Assembly (NCBI GenBank): GCA_019417465.1
Contig: DXVF01000007.1
Span: forward strand, 49,223-106,209
Length of the DNA: 56,987 nt
Direction of reading: 5' to 3'
Origin: Clostridiales bacterium
GTDB taxonomy: Bacteria; Bacillota; Clostridia; TANB77; CAG-508
The notes under the pieces are model-generated. The model did no database searches and was not told the DNA's origin. It saw only the letters and a program-made list of their open reading frames with translations. Shown in pieces: positions 28,241-37,919 of this stretch. The translations under genes were made by a program, and so were the position numbers. Every line of letters begins with the position of its first letter. Position 1 is the stretch's first letter.

Positions 28241-29318
28241 TTATAACATTAAATTGTCAAAAACAAATTGTTCTTGCATTCTTTTTAAAGATTGCTTTAT
28301 TGTTCTTGCTCTTATTTCACCTATACCTTCTACTTCATCTAATTTCGGAATATCAGCATCAAGTATATGCCTAAAAGATTTAAAAGACTTAACTAAATTT
28401 TCCACTATATTACTTGGCATTCTTGGTATTTTATTTAAAATTCTATATCCTTTTGTATATACTCCCACTTCATCATAATTATCAAAATCTTCATATCCAA
28501 GTAATTTTGCAATTAACCCTGGTCTCATTAACTCATCATGTGACAAATTTTGTATTTCTGTTAATATTTTCTCTGAAGTTTTCTTTTTACTACTAACAAT
28601 ATAATCTTTTATAATTAATAATTCCTCTTCTTCTAAATCTCCTACAAGTTCTTCTAATTGCATTTCAAGAAGTCTTCCTTCTTCACCTAGTTCGTAAATT
28701 GCTCTTTGAACTTCATCTACAATTTTCATTACCATCTCTGCTCTTTGAATTGAAACAATAACATTCTCTAATGTAACAATATCATTAAATTCGTATTCGT
28801 TCAATAAGCTTAATTTACTATCAAAAACTTTTTTATATTTTTCAACAGTTTGAAGTGCTTGATTTGCTTTTGCACTAACCTTAGAAGTATCCTCTAGAAC
28901 ATATCTAGAATTACCTTTAAATATAGTAATAACATTTCTTCTTTGAGATATGCTTATAACCAATTCTCCAGATTGTTTTGCTGTACGTTCTGCAGTTCTA
29001 TGTCTTGTCCCAGTTTCATTTGTAGAAATTTCTGAAGAAGGTATTAATTGTGCATTAGCAAACAAAATTCGTTTTAAATCTGCACTTAATATAATAGCCC
29101 CATCCATTTTTGCAAGCTCATACAATCTTGATGATGTATATTCTACATCCAATCCGAAATCCACCATCTACAAGTTCTAAAACCTCTTTTGAATCTCCAA
29201 TAACAATAAGTGCTCCAGTTTTAGCCTTAAGAATATTTTCTAATCCCTCTCTTATTGCTGTACCTGGTGCAATTAGCTTTAGTATATCTGTGATTGCATC
29301 TTCTTTTTTGAATACCAA
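28241..29318 (-). CDS. disA: Diadenylate cyclase DisA (one CGG +1 shift)
   Basis: DisA makes c-di-AMP from two ATP and scans DNA for lesions. The N-terminal DAC domain (APGTAIREGLENILKAKTGALIVIGD, KMDGAIILS with the DGA motif, NETGTRHRTAERTA with the RHR motif), a helical spine and the C-terminal HhH DNA-binding domain (IPKLDEVEGIGEIRARTIKQSLKRM) are complete. TTG at 29318 follows GAGGAG. The CGG at 29154-29156 (after TTT) precedes the DGA motif. Skipping C gives VDGGFGLDVEYTSSRLYELAKMDGA and 358 residues, the family norm. It is downstream of radA, as in B. subtilis. Confidence 0.95.
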
Positions 29319-29340
29319 ACTAATCCACTCCTCTTTAAGA

Positions 29341-29438
29341 CCTATCAGAAACTAAAACCTATCAAAAAAGTCCAAATTATACCCAAAATTCTTCATCCCT
29401 CTTTTTAAGTCGTTTGATAGTTTTTGGTTCCTGATAGG
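29341..29438. repeat. Inverted repeat between radA and disA
   Basis: Left arm CCTATCAGAAACTAAAACCT plus ATCAAA (29341-29366) pairs imperfectly with TTTGATAGTTTTTGGTTCCT plus GATAGG (29413-29438), enclosing a 46-nt loop. It is unlike the 163-nt repeat family. It occupies most of the radA-disA spacer and could act as a weak terminator or regulatory structure. Confidence 0.55.
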
Positions 29439-29461
29439 AAAATCCTACATTTCTGCTTAGG

Positions 29462-30833
29462 TCATTTTAATCCTAGCTTTTTCATTGCATCATTTATATT
29501 TTTCATGCCTATTATATCTAATTTATAACTTTCTTTCAATAGTTTCTTGTTATTTTCTGGAATTAAACAAGTTTTAAATCCGAGTTTTTCTGCTTCTTTT
29601 AATCTTTTATCGATAAAATTCACAGCTCTTACCTCTCCTGTTAATCCGAACCTCTCCTATAACTAGTAAATCTTTTGGTATGCTGATATTTTTGTAACTA
29701 GATGCCACACATGCTAGAATTCCCAGATCTATTGCTGGCTCCGAAATTTTTATTCCACTTACTACATTCAAGTACACATCTTGACTTGAAAGATTTATTC
29801 CTGCTTTTTTTTCAAGTACTGCCATAAGTAATGTTAAACGATTGTAATCAATTCCATTTGCAGTTCTTCTTGGAAGTCCAAAAACAGTATGAGAAGTTAA
29901 TGCTTGAAGTTCTATTAAAAGCGGTCTTGTTCCCTCCATACTCGCGACAATTACAGAACCTGGCGGATTATCATCTCTATCAGAAATAAGAATTGATGAA
30001 GGATTTGTTATTTCAACCATTCCTTCATTTTGCATTTCAAACATTCCCACTTCATTAGTTGACCCAAATCTATTTTTTACACCTCTTAAAATTCTATATG
30101 AAAAGTACCTTTCACCTTCTATATATAATACTGTATCTACCATATGTTCTAAAACTCTAGGTCCTGCAATATTACCTTCTTTAGTAACATGTCCTATAAT
30201 AATTGTTGTTATTTGATTTGTTTTGCATATTTTCATTATTCTTGCTGTAATCTCTCTTACCTGGCTTACAGTACCTGCTGCAGAAGTTATTTCATCAGAA
30301 TACATCGTTTGTATAGAATCTATAATAACAAGTTTTGGATTTATAGAAAGTATTTGTTCTTGTATTATATCTATATCTGTTTCTCCTAAAAACAAAATAT
30401 CATCATTATTAATTTTTAATCTATCTGCACGAATTTTGATTTGCTCTGCAGACTCTTCTCCTGATACATAAAGTACTTTTCCGTTCTCCTTGCATCTTAT
30501 CACATAATTGTAATATAAGTGTAGATTTTCCAATTCCGCGGTTCTCCTCCAACTAGTACAAGAGAACCTTTTACTAATCCTCCACCTAAAACTCTATCTA
30601 ACTCAGCTAAGCCTGTACCTATTCTTGTAGCATCTTTTCCTATAACATCATTTAAATTTTTAGGTATGCTACTTTTCTTCGTTTCACCTTTTATTAATAC
30701 ATTAGATGACTCTTTTTTTATTTTTTCTTCATAGAAACTATTCCATTCATTACATCCGAGGACATTTACCAAGCCATTTGGCAGATTCATATCCACAACT
30801 ATTACATACAAATACAGTTTTTGTTTTTGCCAT
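29462..30833 (-). CDS. radA: DNA repair protein RadA (four CGG +1 shifts)
   Basis: RadA is a RecA-like, DnaB-type helicase acting in recombination and transformation. Reading from ATG 30833 with the C of each CGG skipped gives the zinc finger CNSCGYESAKWLGKCPGCNEW, Walker A GGEPGIGKST, GKVLYVSGEES, the KNRFGSTNEVGMFEM (KNRFG) motif, and the Lon-like end VGEVGLTGEVRAVNF...AMKKLGLK. The CGG codons are at 30756-30758 (after CCT), 30536-30538 (after CCG), 30481-30483 (after GAA) and 29646-29648 (after GTT). The frame passes through all three phases and returns to a 455-residue protein of exactly family length, ending at TGA 29462-29464. Without shifts only 26 residues would be made. Confidence 0.96.
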
Positions 30834-30973
30834 TTTATTATCACTTATATTAGAAAAATTCTAACATGCTCTCCTTTCTAGTTATATATTACATATATAA
30901 CTAAAATTTTTTAATTTAAATATAACTTTTTAAGATAATTCATTAGAAGTATATCTCCTTACTTTCCCTTCTT

Positions 30974-32236
30974 CTATGAAATTAAATTTTTTCTATTTAT
31001 TTTGATATATATTCTTAAGTAAGTCGCTCTAACTATTCTATCAATTCCACATGCAATTGACAATCCAAATAATCCAATATTGAATTTTTGAATAAAATAA
31101 CAGAAAGGTACTCTTACACAAATTCCACCAATAAAAGCCATCATTCTAATTGCCTTTGTATCTTTATTTGCAGATAAGTATGCTCTATAATTGCAACCTG
31201 CCACTGTAGCTATAAATTCTATAGAGTATAGCCATATATATGGATTGCACTCATTCCATGGAACTGCTCTTCCAAGAATATACCATATTGGATATATGAA
31301 TACTGGCAATAATATACTTGCAAAAATTATGCCATATATTTGAACTGTATCTACTTTCTTAAGAAGACCTTCTCTTTTTGATTCTATATCATTAGAATAT
31401 TCAACCAATAAGCCTGAATAATAACCTTCTATTATTTCACACAAAGTATCTATTATAGTCCCACATATACAATGTATTGCATATATATTTGTTCCAAAAG
31501 AACTTGCCACACTTGTATAGTAAATATTTACAACTCTTTGCATTATTTTATTAAATATAAGATCCTTCGCAAAATTCAATATTTCCCTTATATAGTTATA
31601 TGCAATTTTGTGTAATCTAAATTTTGAAAAGATTAATAATAATATAGTATTTACAAAAGTGGATATTATTGTTGCAACATAGATTCCAACTTCATTGTAC
31701 CCTAATTTTATACTTAAATAATCTCCTAATATATTAACTGCAGAAGAAATTACAGTTATTATCCAAATTACATTTGTTTTTGTTTCTACTTTTAATATAT
31801 TTTTAGGAATATATCCAATTGCTAATATTGGCAATTGGATGGCTTTTAATTTTAATATTATTGATAATATCTCACGTGCATTACTTTCTAAATTATATAC
31901 ATATGTAATCTGATTTGAAAATATAAATATTACAAAAGCTATTATTATAGAACTTATAACTTCTATACACATCGCTGAATTATTTATTTGTTTTGCATTT
32001 TTTCTATCTCTTACTAATACTATAGTATGAGCTGTCCCTAAACATGATTGAATTGTATTTATTGCCCAATTTAATGTTATGAATGAAGAAAAAACTATTA
32101 TTGCTGTCTTTCCTATTGAGTTTGACATCGATTTATCTATTATCACTAATAAAGTATTTGTAAATTCTACTAATAAATATGGTAAAACAAATAAAAATGT
32201 TTTCATTATTACTTTTATTGGTATTTTTTGCTTCAT
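30974..32236 (-). CDS. MATE-like multidrug/oligosaccharide transporter
   Basis: A 420-residue integral membrane protein with about twelve hydrophobic segments and short loops, in the MATE/MOP exporter superfamily by layout (paired halves, NINILGDYLSIKLGYNEVGIYVATIIS-type central region, and RMMAFIGGICVRVPFCYF in the second half). The usual conserved acidic residues cannot be assigned with certainty. Substrate unknown; such proteins use Na+ or H+ gradients. It follows the glycosidase gene on the same strand at about 60 nt, so they could be cotranscribed. Complete, without CGG. Confidence 0.7.
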   Translation of the reverse strand: MKQKIPIKVIMKTFLFVLPYLLVEFTNTLLVIIDKSMSNSIGKTAIIVFSSFITLNWAINTIQSCLGTAHTIVLVRDRKNAKQINNSAMCIEVISSIIIAFVIFIFSNQITYVYNLESNAREILSIILKLKAIQLPILAIGYIPKNILKVETKTNVIWIITVISSAVNILGDYLSIKLGYNEVGIYVATIISTFVNTILLLIFSKFRLHKIAYNYIREILNFAKDLIFNKIMQRVVNIYYTSVASSFGTNIYAIHCICGTIIDTLCEIIEGYYSGLLVEYSNDIESKREGLLKKVDTVQIYGIIFASILLPVFIYPIWYILGRAVPWNECNPYIWLYSIEFIATVAGCNYRAYLSANKDTKAIRMMAFIGGICVRVPFCYFIQKFNIGLFGLSIACGIDRIVRATYLRIYIKINRKNLIS

Positions 32237-32298
32237 TATTCCTCCGTTTTATTTTGTACATTAACAAACCCTAAAGATTTTTAATATCCATTTTTATA

Positions 32299-34250
32299 TT
32301 ATTCGTCTAGACCTTCCTCTAACCAATCAAGTGCAATTATAAACATTGCATGTGACCATCCAAGACCAATTACCCAATTTGATTTTAATAGTTTATTATC
32401 AACTTGCTCTGCTAAAAATCCATGTTCTGTGCAAGAATTGATAGCAAAATCAAAGCATTCTAAAAATTTCTTTTTATTTCCTATCTTAATATAATACATA
32501 GCCATCCATAAAGTTGCTATAGTCCAAGGATTATTTCCTCCTACATAATGGTCATCTTGAAATCTTAGATATCCTCCGACTGTATGTTCTTAATGTCATA
32601 TCTATTTTCTCTACAGTATTTGCTATTATCTTTTCTTTAGCAGAAAATAACTCAAAAGGATATACCGCACCTATTATACTGATATCTGTTTTTGTATCTG
32701 CACTATTTCTTAACAATACCTTTTGTTTATCATCATATAAATTATTTTGTATATATTTTTTTATTTCTATATTGTACTTGTTTAATTCTTGTTTTGTTTT
32801 TTCTATTTTTTCTTGTTTTATCCTATTATTTTTATATTCATCTTTTATACAATCATATATATTAATCATAGAATTAAAGCTCGAATATATACTAGCTAAA
32901 GAATATAAATGTATGCCTTCATTCATTTCCCATAAATCATAGCTAACATGTTTATATATACTATCTTTATATCCATATTTTTCTAATAATTCTTTTTTTA
33001 CATTATCACTCTCTTCTATACCTAATAAATTTTTAATGTATTTAATCAAAAACTCTAATGCTTTTTCACACATTTTTAAATTGTCTTTTAAAAATTTATC
33101 TTCTTTTTTAATTTTATAATGTTCATATACACCATATATAACACTTGCAGTTTCATCAATTTGATATCCCCAACATGGAGCTAAAGTAGCATTTGTATAA
33201 AAACGTTGTTCCCACATACCATTCTTACTTTGTGTTTTCTTACAAAATGTATTATAAAACTTTTCTGTTTGATTATACATACCTAATAAATCTAAAGCTT
33301 TAGCTATAAAAACTGCATCTCTTGTCCAACAATATCCGATATCCACCGCACATTTCTTTTTTTTCATCTATTTCCATTCCAGCAATAATCCCACCAGTTT
33401 CCCTATTTGTAAGAAGTGGAAAAAGTAAAATTGTTCTTTTATATATTTTATATACTTTTTCATTATAATCTTTTCTTTTTAAAGAATAATATTTTTCTAA
33501 ATATTTTTCCCAATATTTTTTTACATTATTATATTCTTTTTCTATATCTATTTTTTTCAATTTATCTATTTCATTTGCTATATCTTCAAATAAATTTGAT
33601 TTCTCATTCTCTTTTGCATAAATATATATACAAATTTTCTTTTCTTCTCCTGGTTTTAATGTACCTAAATTATATGAAATACTAGAATCTTTTGTCATTC
33701 CTATATAATCTTTTCCATAAACTTCACCACTTCTAATACTATCTTTGCTATTATGTAATTGCTTAGCATCAATTATTTCACTCGAAAAAATAGCAAAAGT
33801 ATTTTCATAATCATACTGTAATAAAGCATCATTAAAAATTCTTGCAGATACCGGATTATTTATACTACTTATAAATTCAGAATGTACTAAGAAATTTATG
33901 TCCATATCAATTGTATTATTATTTTTTAATGTATATTGTTTTATTAAAACATCTTTTTTTATTGTGACAAAATCAACTTGTTTAATATTTAAATTAAAAT
34001 ATGTATTTTCTATATCAGTAGTTAAAATATTGGTATTTTCTACATAACTCTGTCTATAATAGTTATTTATATCATCGTGTAAATATATAATAGCAGAATC
34101 ATTTACTTTTATTCCAACATGAAAAAAATTTATATTTTGTTTATAATCTATTGTTGGATATGCTATTCTAAGTAACTCCCCATGTTTAGAATAACTTGCA
34201 AGCATCTTTCCATTTCCAATTAGTGCATCATTAATATATTTATTATCCAT
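32299..34250 (-). CDS. GH15-type glucoamylase-like glycosidase (two CGG +1 shifts)
   Basis: About 649 residues: an N-terminal beta-sandwich (GNGKMLASYSKHGELLRIAYPTIDY) and an (alpha/alpha)6-barrel of glycoside hydrolase family 15 type. Restored sequence across the first CGG (33336-33338, after TAT) is GGYGYCWTRDAVFIAKALD, the GH15 signature with W-x-RDA. Across the second (32576-32578, after AGT) it is YSGGYLRFQDDHYVGGNNPW, again typical. It lacks a signal peptide, so it would act on cytoplasmic alpha-glucan or maltodextrin. The Lys-rich insert around residues 450-500 is variable. Three other CGG triplets (for example TGC GGT three codons before the first site) are out of phase and read normally. 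Confidence 0.88.
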
Positions 34251-34336
34251 AAAATTCCTCTTCCTTTATCTTTTGTTATTAATCCATCTCAACTTTTAAG
34301 TTAAGAAATTTAATTATTATTCAAAAGCACATACTA

Positions 34337-34500
34337 GCCTAGCTAATAGTTTGATATATATTTTTTTAAACCAATCGCCGATGGCACACCCTATCCCACT
34401 CTTCTATCCATTGCTGCGTGGTACAAAAGTAATTATCGGCAGTCACCCGCCACGCTTCAAGATTGGTTTAAAAAAATATATATCAAACTATTAGCTAGGC
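34337..34500 (+). repeat. Interspersed hairpin repeat, copy 5
   Basis: Left arm GCCTAGCTAATAGTTTGATA..., right arm ...TATCAAACTATTAGCTAGGC, loop with CTGCGTGGTAC and CACCCGCCACGCTTCAA. Lies between the glycosidase start and the beta-CASP gene stop. Confidence 0.9.
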
Positions 34501-34541
34501 GGTAACATTATATATTATATAAAAATATTTATCTGTACACT

Positions 34542-36191
34542 CTATTTATTCTCAACAATTTTAACAATTTGTCTTTCTAACTCCTTAATTCTATCATTTA
34601 ATTTAGCAATTTCCTCATCATTTGCATATTCTGTTAAAATATCTTCTTTTACTATAGATTCCATATCTTCTAATTCTTCTCTTAATGTTTGCATTCTTCC
34701 TAAAACTTCAAGACGTACATATTCTCTTGCTCGTTTATTTTCATGCTTACCTACTACATTTATGTTATCATCTAGTTCATAACATTCTCCAAATTCTGGA
34801 ATAGTAACTGGAATATTTGTATTTTCTATGATTTTATCTCTTAATACTATTTGACCTTCTGGCTCACCATGAACTAAAAATATATGCTTTGGCTTTGTAA
34901 AAAATGAATAAATAAAATTAAGCAACCATTCTTGATCTGCATGACCAGAATACCCTTCGATATATTCTATTCTTGCATTAACTGCAATTTCTTCTCCAAA
35001 TATCTTTACTATTTTAGCACCATCTACAATTTTCCTTCCTAAAGTTCCTGGAGCTTGATATCCTACAAATAAAATAGTACTATTTGGATTCCATAAATTA
35101 TGTTTCAGATGATGCTTAATACGACCAACTTCACACATACCACTAGCAGATATTATAATAGAAGATTCATTTCTTTCATTTAGCTCTTTTGATTCATCTG
35201 CAGTTTTTGTAAATTTAAGCCCTGGAAACTCTAAAGGATTATCTCCACTCTGCATAATCTTTTTAGTTTCTTCATCAAATAAATCCATATTATCCTCAAA
35301 AACTTCTGTAGCAGAAATAGCTAAAGGACTATCTACATATACAGGTACTCTCATAATTGTTTCATACTCTCTATAAAATTCTTCATCATGTATTGTTTCT
35401 TTTAATTTATTTAATTCATATAAAATCTCCTGTGTTCTTCCCACTGCAAAAGAAGGAATTACCACTGTTCCACCTTTATCCAATGTTTCAGAAACAATTT
35501 TTAAAAACTCTTCAGCTTTTTCATCATTTCTTATATGAAGTCTATTACCATATGTAGATTCCATAACTAAATAATCTGCACTTTCAATCATCGTAGGCTC
35601 TGAAAGTAAAGGAATATCATTATTTCCTAAATCTCCTGTAAAAACAATTTTAGTCTCTTTATCATCTTCTCTAACCCAGATTTCAATTATACTAGACCCT
35701 AACATATGACCAGCATCATTATATCTTACATGAATATTAGGATCTATCTCAATTAATTCATCATATTTTACCGCCCTAAAAACTTCTAATGACCTAGCAG
35801 CATCTTCTGCTGTATACATTGGTGGAATTTCTTTTTCACCTTTTCTCTTTCTTTTCTTATTTTTCCATTCAGCTTCCATCTCTTGTATATGTCCACTATC
35901 TGGTAACATTATAGAACATAGATCACATGTCGCTTTAGTAGCAAAAATTGGATTTCTATATCCTTCATTATATAATTTAGGAATTCTTCCAGAATGATCA
36001 ATATGGGCATGTGTTAATAACATAAAATCAATTTCATTTACATCAAATAAGAACGGAACTTCATTTTGCAATTCATCTGTCGCATGTCCTTGATACATTC
36101 CACAATCCACTAAAAATTTTTTACCAGCACCTTCTACTAAAAAATTAGAACCAGTAACAGTTTTTGTTGCCCCTAAAAAAGTAACTTTCAT
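34542..36191 (-). CDS. Metallo-beta-lactamase/beta-CASP RNase-like protein
   Basis: About 549 residues of the MBL-fold beta-CASP family (YSH1/CPSF-like bacterial group). Motifs: CGMYQGH, LTHAHIDHSGRIP (HxHxDH), DAGHMLGSSII, VFTGDLGNND, then beta-CASP motifs VPSFAVGRTQE-type (IPSFAVGRTQEI), SASGMCEVGRIKHHL and YSGHADQEWL, and FLVHGE. Such enzymes are zinc-dependent RNA endo/exonucleases. The C-terminal 60 residues are a charged coil. ATG at 36191 is taken because MKVTFLGA is the family start; an upstream frame adds seven doubtful residues. The only sense CGG is out of phase. Confidence 0.85.
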   Translation of the reverse strand: MKVTFLGATKTVTGSNFLVEGAGKKFLVDCGMYQGHATDELQNEVPFLFDVNEIDFMLLTHAHIDHSGRIPKLYNEGYRNPIFATKATCDLCSIMLPDSGHIQEMEAEWKNKKRKRKGEKEIPPMYTAEDAARSLEVFRAVKYDELIEIDPNIHVRYNDAGHMLGSSIIEIWVREDDKETKIVFTGDLGNNDIPLLSEPTMIESADYLVMESTYGNRLHIRNDEKAEEFLKIVSETLDKGGTVVIPSFAVGRTQEILYELNKLKETIHDEEFYREYETIMRVPVYVDSPLAISATEVFEDNMDLFDEETKKIMQSGDNPLEFPGLKFTKTADESKELNERNESSIIISASGMCEVGRIKHHLKHNLWNPNSTILFVGYQAPGTLGRKIVDGAKIVKIFGEEIAVNARIEYIEGYSGHADQEWLLNFIYSFFTKPKHIFLVHGEPEGQIVLRDKIIENTNIPVTIPEFGECYELDDNINVVGKHENKRAREYVRLEVLGRMQTLREELEDMESIVKEDILTEYANDEEIAKLNDRIKELERQIVKIVENK

Positions 36192-36239
36192 ATAAAAAAC
36201 CAATCCTTTCATCTATTAAAAAAATCTTCACCAAAATAT

Positions 36240-36298
36240 CTCTCACCCGCCACGCTTCAAGATTGATTTTAAAAAATATATAAAACAATTAGCTAGGC
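36240..36298 (+). repeat. Truncated hairpin repeat, copy 6
   Basis: Only the right half of the family remains: CTCACCCGCCACGCTTCAAG, the GATTGATTTTAAAAAATATAT arm and AACAATTAGCTAGGC. The left half is missing, so no long stem can form. It shows that copies can decay or lose half. Confidence 0.85.
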
Positions 36299-36340
36299 GG
36301 TAACATTATAACTTAACTATAATACTCATGATTGTAACCA

Positions 36341-37888
36341 TTATACAAACAATTTAACCTTCTTTTTTGACTTAACACCACTATTTCCAACTATTTCAAT
36401 CTCTTTTTTGTTTTCTAAAACATTACCATCATAATATTGTACGAACTTCTTTCCCTCTTCTTCTACCAATTGTATATGAATATTCTCAAGAGTAATCACT
36501 CTTGTATTAAATATTCCCTCTAATATAATCTCATTACATTCTTCATTGCTAGATATCTTTTCTAGCACCTTTAATTCTTCTGATTTCTTAATAATTATAT
36601 TAACAATTTCCTGATTTTGCCTATTTAAATATCTATTTTCTTTTATTCTTTTTTCTTTATTATATTTGAGAAATCTATAATATCTATATTCATAAATTAA
36701 ATCTATCATTTCTCTCTTTAATTCACATTTTTCTATCTTCATTCTAAAACATTTAAGAAATTGTTTTTGTATATCTAAAATATATCTGTTAATAGGTTCT
36801 TTCTTATTTTCAAAGATTTCTAGATCATTGAAAAAAACTTGTTTTTGTTCAATTTGTCTTTTCATATCTCCAAATTTTCTTGGGTCTATTAAATCATTAT
36901 ATTCTTTTATATCTTGCATCAGTTCATCTCTTTCTTGTTCTAGCATTTCTACAAGATTACTTATACTAAAAATCTTCTTATCTTTAGACAATTTTTTATT
37001 TCTTCTTTTATATTCTTCTTTTAATAAATCTACATTATTTAATATTTTATCAATTTCTTTAATTCTATTTGTTAATTCTTTTTTTTCATTTGTTATTTTA
37101 CTTAAGAAACTTGTTTTATCTTGCAATTTTTCTAATTTGTCTGTTAGCTTTTTTTTCTCATTTAATACTTCTTTTTTATATTTTTCATCTATGCTACTTT
37201 TTAATAAAATACATATACTAAAAAATAATCTTGAAAATTCATTTCCTATTTCGCCATACTCAGATTCTATTTCTTCTTGTAAGTTTAATACAATCTGATT
37301 TCTATCTTTTAGCTTATATATATTAGATATTTTTTCATAACCTAATAACAATAATAAATTTTGAAATATTAGATTATATTGTATAGAATCTAGTTTTTCT
37401 AACATATTAGTCCAAGACCAACCATTAAAATCTCTTATTACCTCTGAAGAATTTAATGAGTTTCCTTCATTTAGCATCTCTATTACTGCATTATCTATTA
37501 ATGCTTTTTCTTCTATTTTTTTTATTTGCCCTATTTTATATAAAGAATATATAAGTATTAAATCATTAGGAAAAGTCTCTATAATTCCTTTATCTAAATT
37601 TATAGAATATTTTTCTTGTTTTTTTACTCCTTTTGGTTTAATAATTTCTATTTTATTACAATAATTAGAAATTATCTTCATTAAATCATTTATAAATTCA
37701 TCTCTATTTGGTACTTGTCTTTTTACTTGTCTGTAATCTGAATAAAAATTTTCTATTTTATAAAATATCCCTAAAAGGAGATTTTGAGCCTCCACATTAA
37801 AAGCTTTTTTGTCTAAAATCTCCTCTAATTCTATATTATAATCTTTCATATTCAAATTTAACTTAGATAATATTTTCTCTTTTTTCAA
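36341..37888 (-). CDS. Unknown coiled-coil protein, 515 residues
   Basis: I do not recognise this family. The protein is Lys/Glu/Ile-rich, cytoplasmic by appearance, with no membrane segment. Residues ~215-330 are strongly coiled-coil (KKLTDKLEKLQDKTSFL, NEKKELTNRIKEIDKIL). An N-terminal helical domain (about 1-200) contains NLLLGIFYKIENFYSDYRQVKRQVPNRDEF; a small C-terminal beta-rich domain starts near FNTRVITLENIHIQLVEEEGKKFVQYYDG. It is immediately downstream of ftsK/spoIIIE on the same strand, 32 nt away after that gene's stop region, so a cell-division or chromosome-related role is conceivable but unproven. ATG at 37888 follows GGAG. Confidence 0.6.
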   Translation of the reverse strand: MKKEKILSKLNLNMKDYNIELEEILDKKAFNVEAQNLLLGIFYKIENFYSDYRQVKRQVPNRDEFINDLMKIISNYCNKIEIIKPKGVKKQEKYSINLDKGIIETFPNDLILIYSLYKIGQIKKIEEKALIDNAVIEMLNEGNSLNSSEVIRDFNGWSWTNMLEKLDSIQYNLIFQNLLLLLGYEKISNIYKLKDRNQIVLNLQEEIESEYGEIGNEFSRLFFSICILLKSSIDEKYKKEVLNEKKKLTDKLEKLQDKTSFLSKITNEKKELTNRIKEIDKILNNVDLLKEEYKRRNKKLSKDKKIFSISNLVEMLEQERDELMQDIKEYNDLIDPRKFGDMKRQIEQKQVFFNDLEIFENKKEPINRYILDIQKQFLKCFRMKIEKCELKREMIDLIYEYRYYRFLKYNKEKRIKENRYLNRQNQEIVNIIIKKSEELKVLEKISSNEECNEIILEGIFNTRVITLENIHIQLVEEEGKKFVQYYDGNVLENKKEIEIVGNSGVKSKKKVKLFV

Positions 37889-37919
37889 AATATACCTCTC
37901 CTATTCCGCTTGGGATTAT

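Noticed and set aside
32079..32264. Plus-strand open frame opposite the transporter gene
   Set aside because: Shadow of the minus-strand membrane protein; no independent support.
36341..37888. SMC-like or other named function for the coiled-coil protein behind ftsK
   Set aside because: No Walker motifs or hinge; the coil alone does not justify a name.
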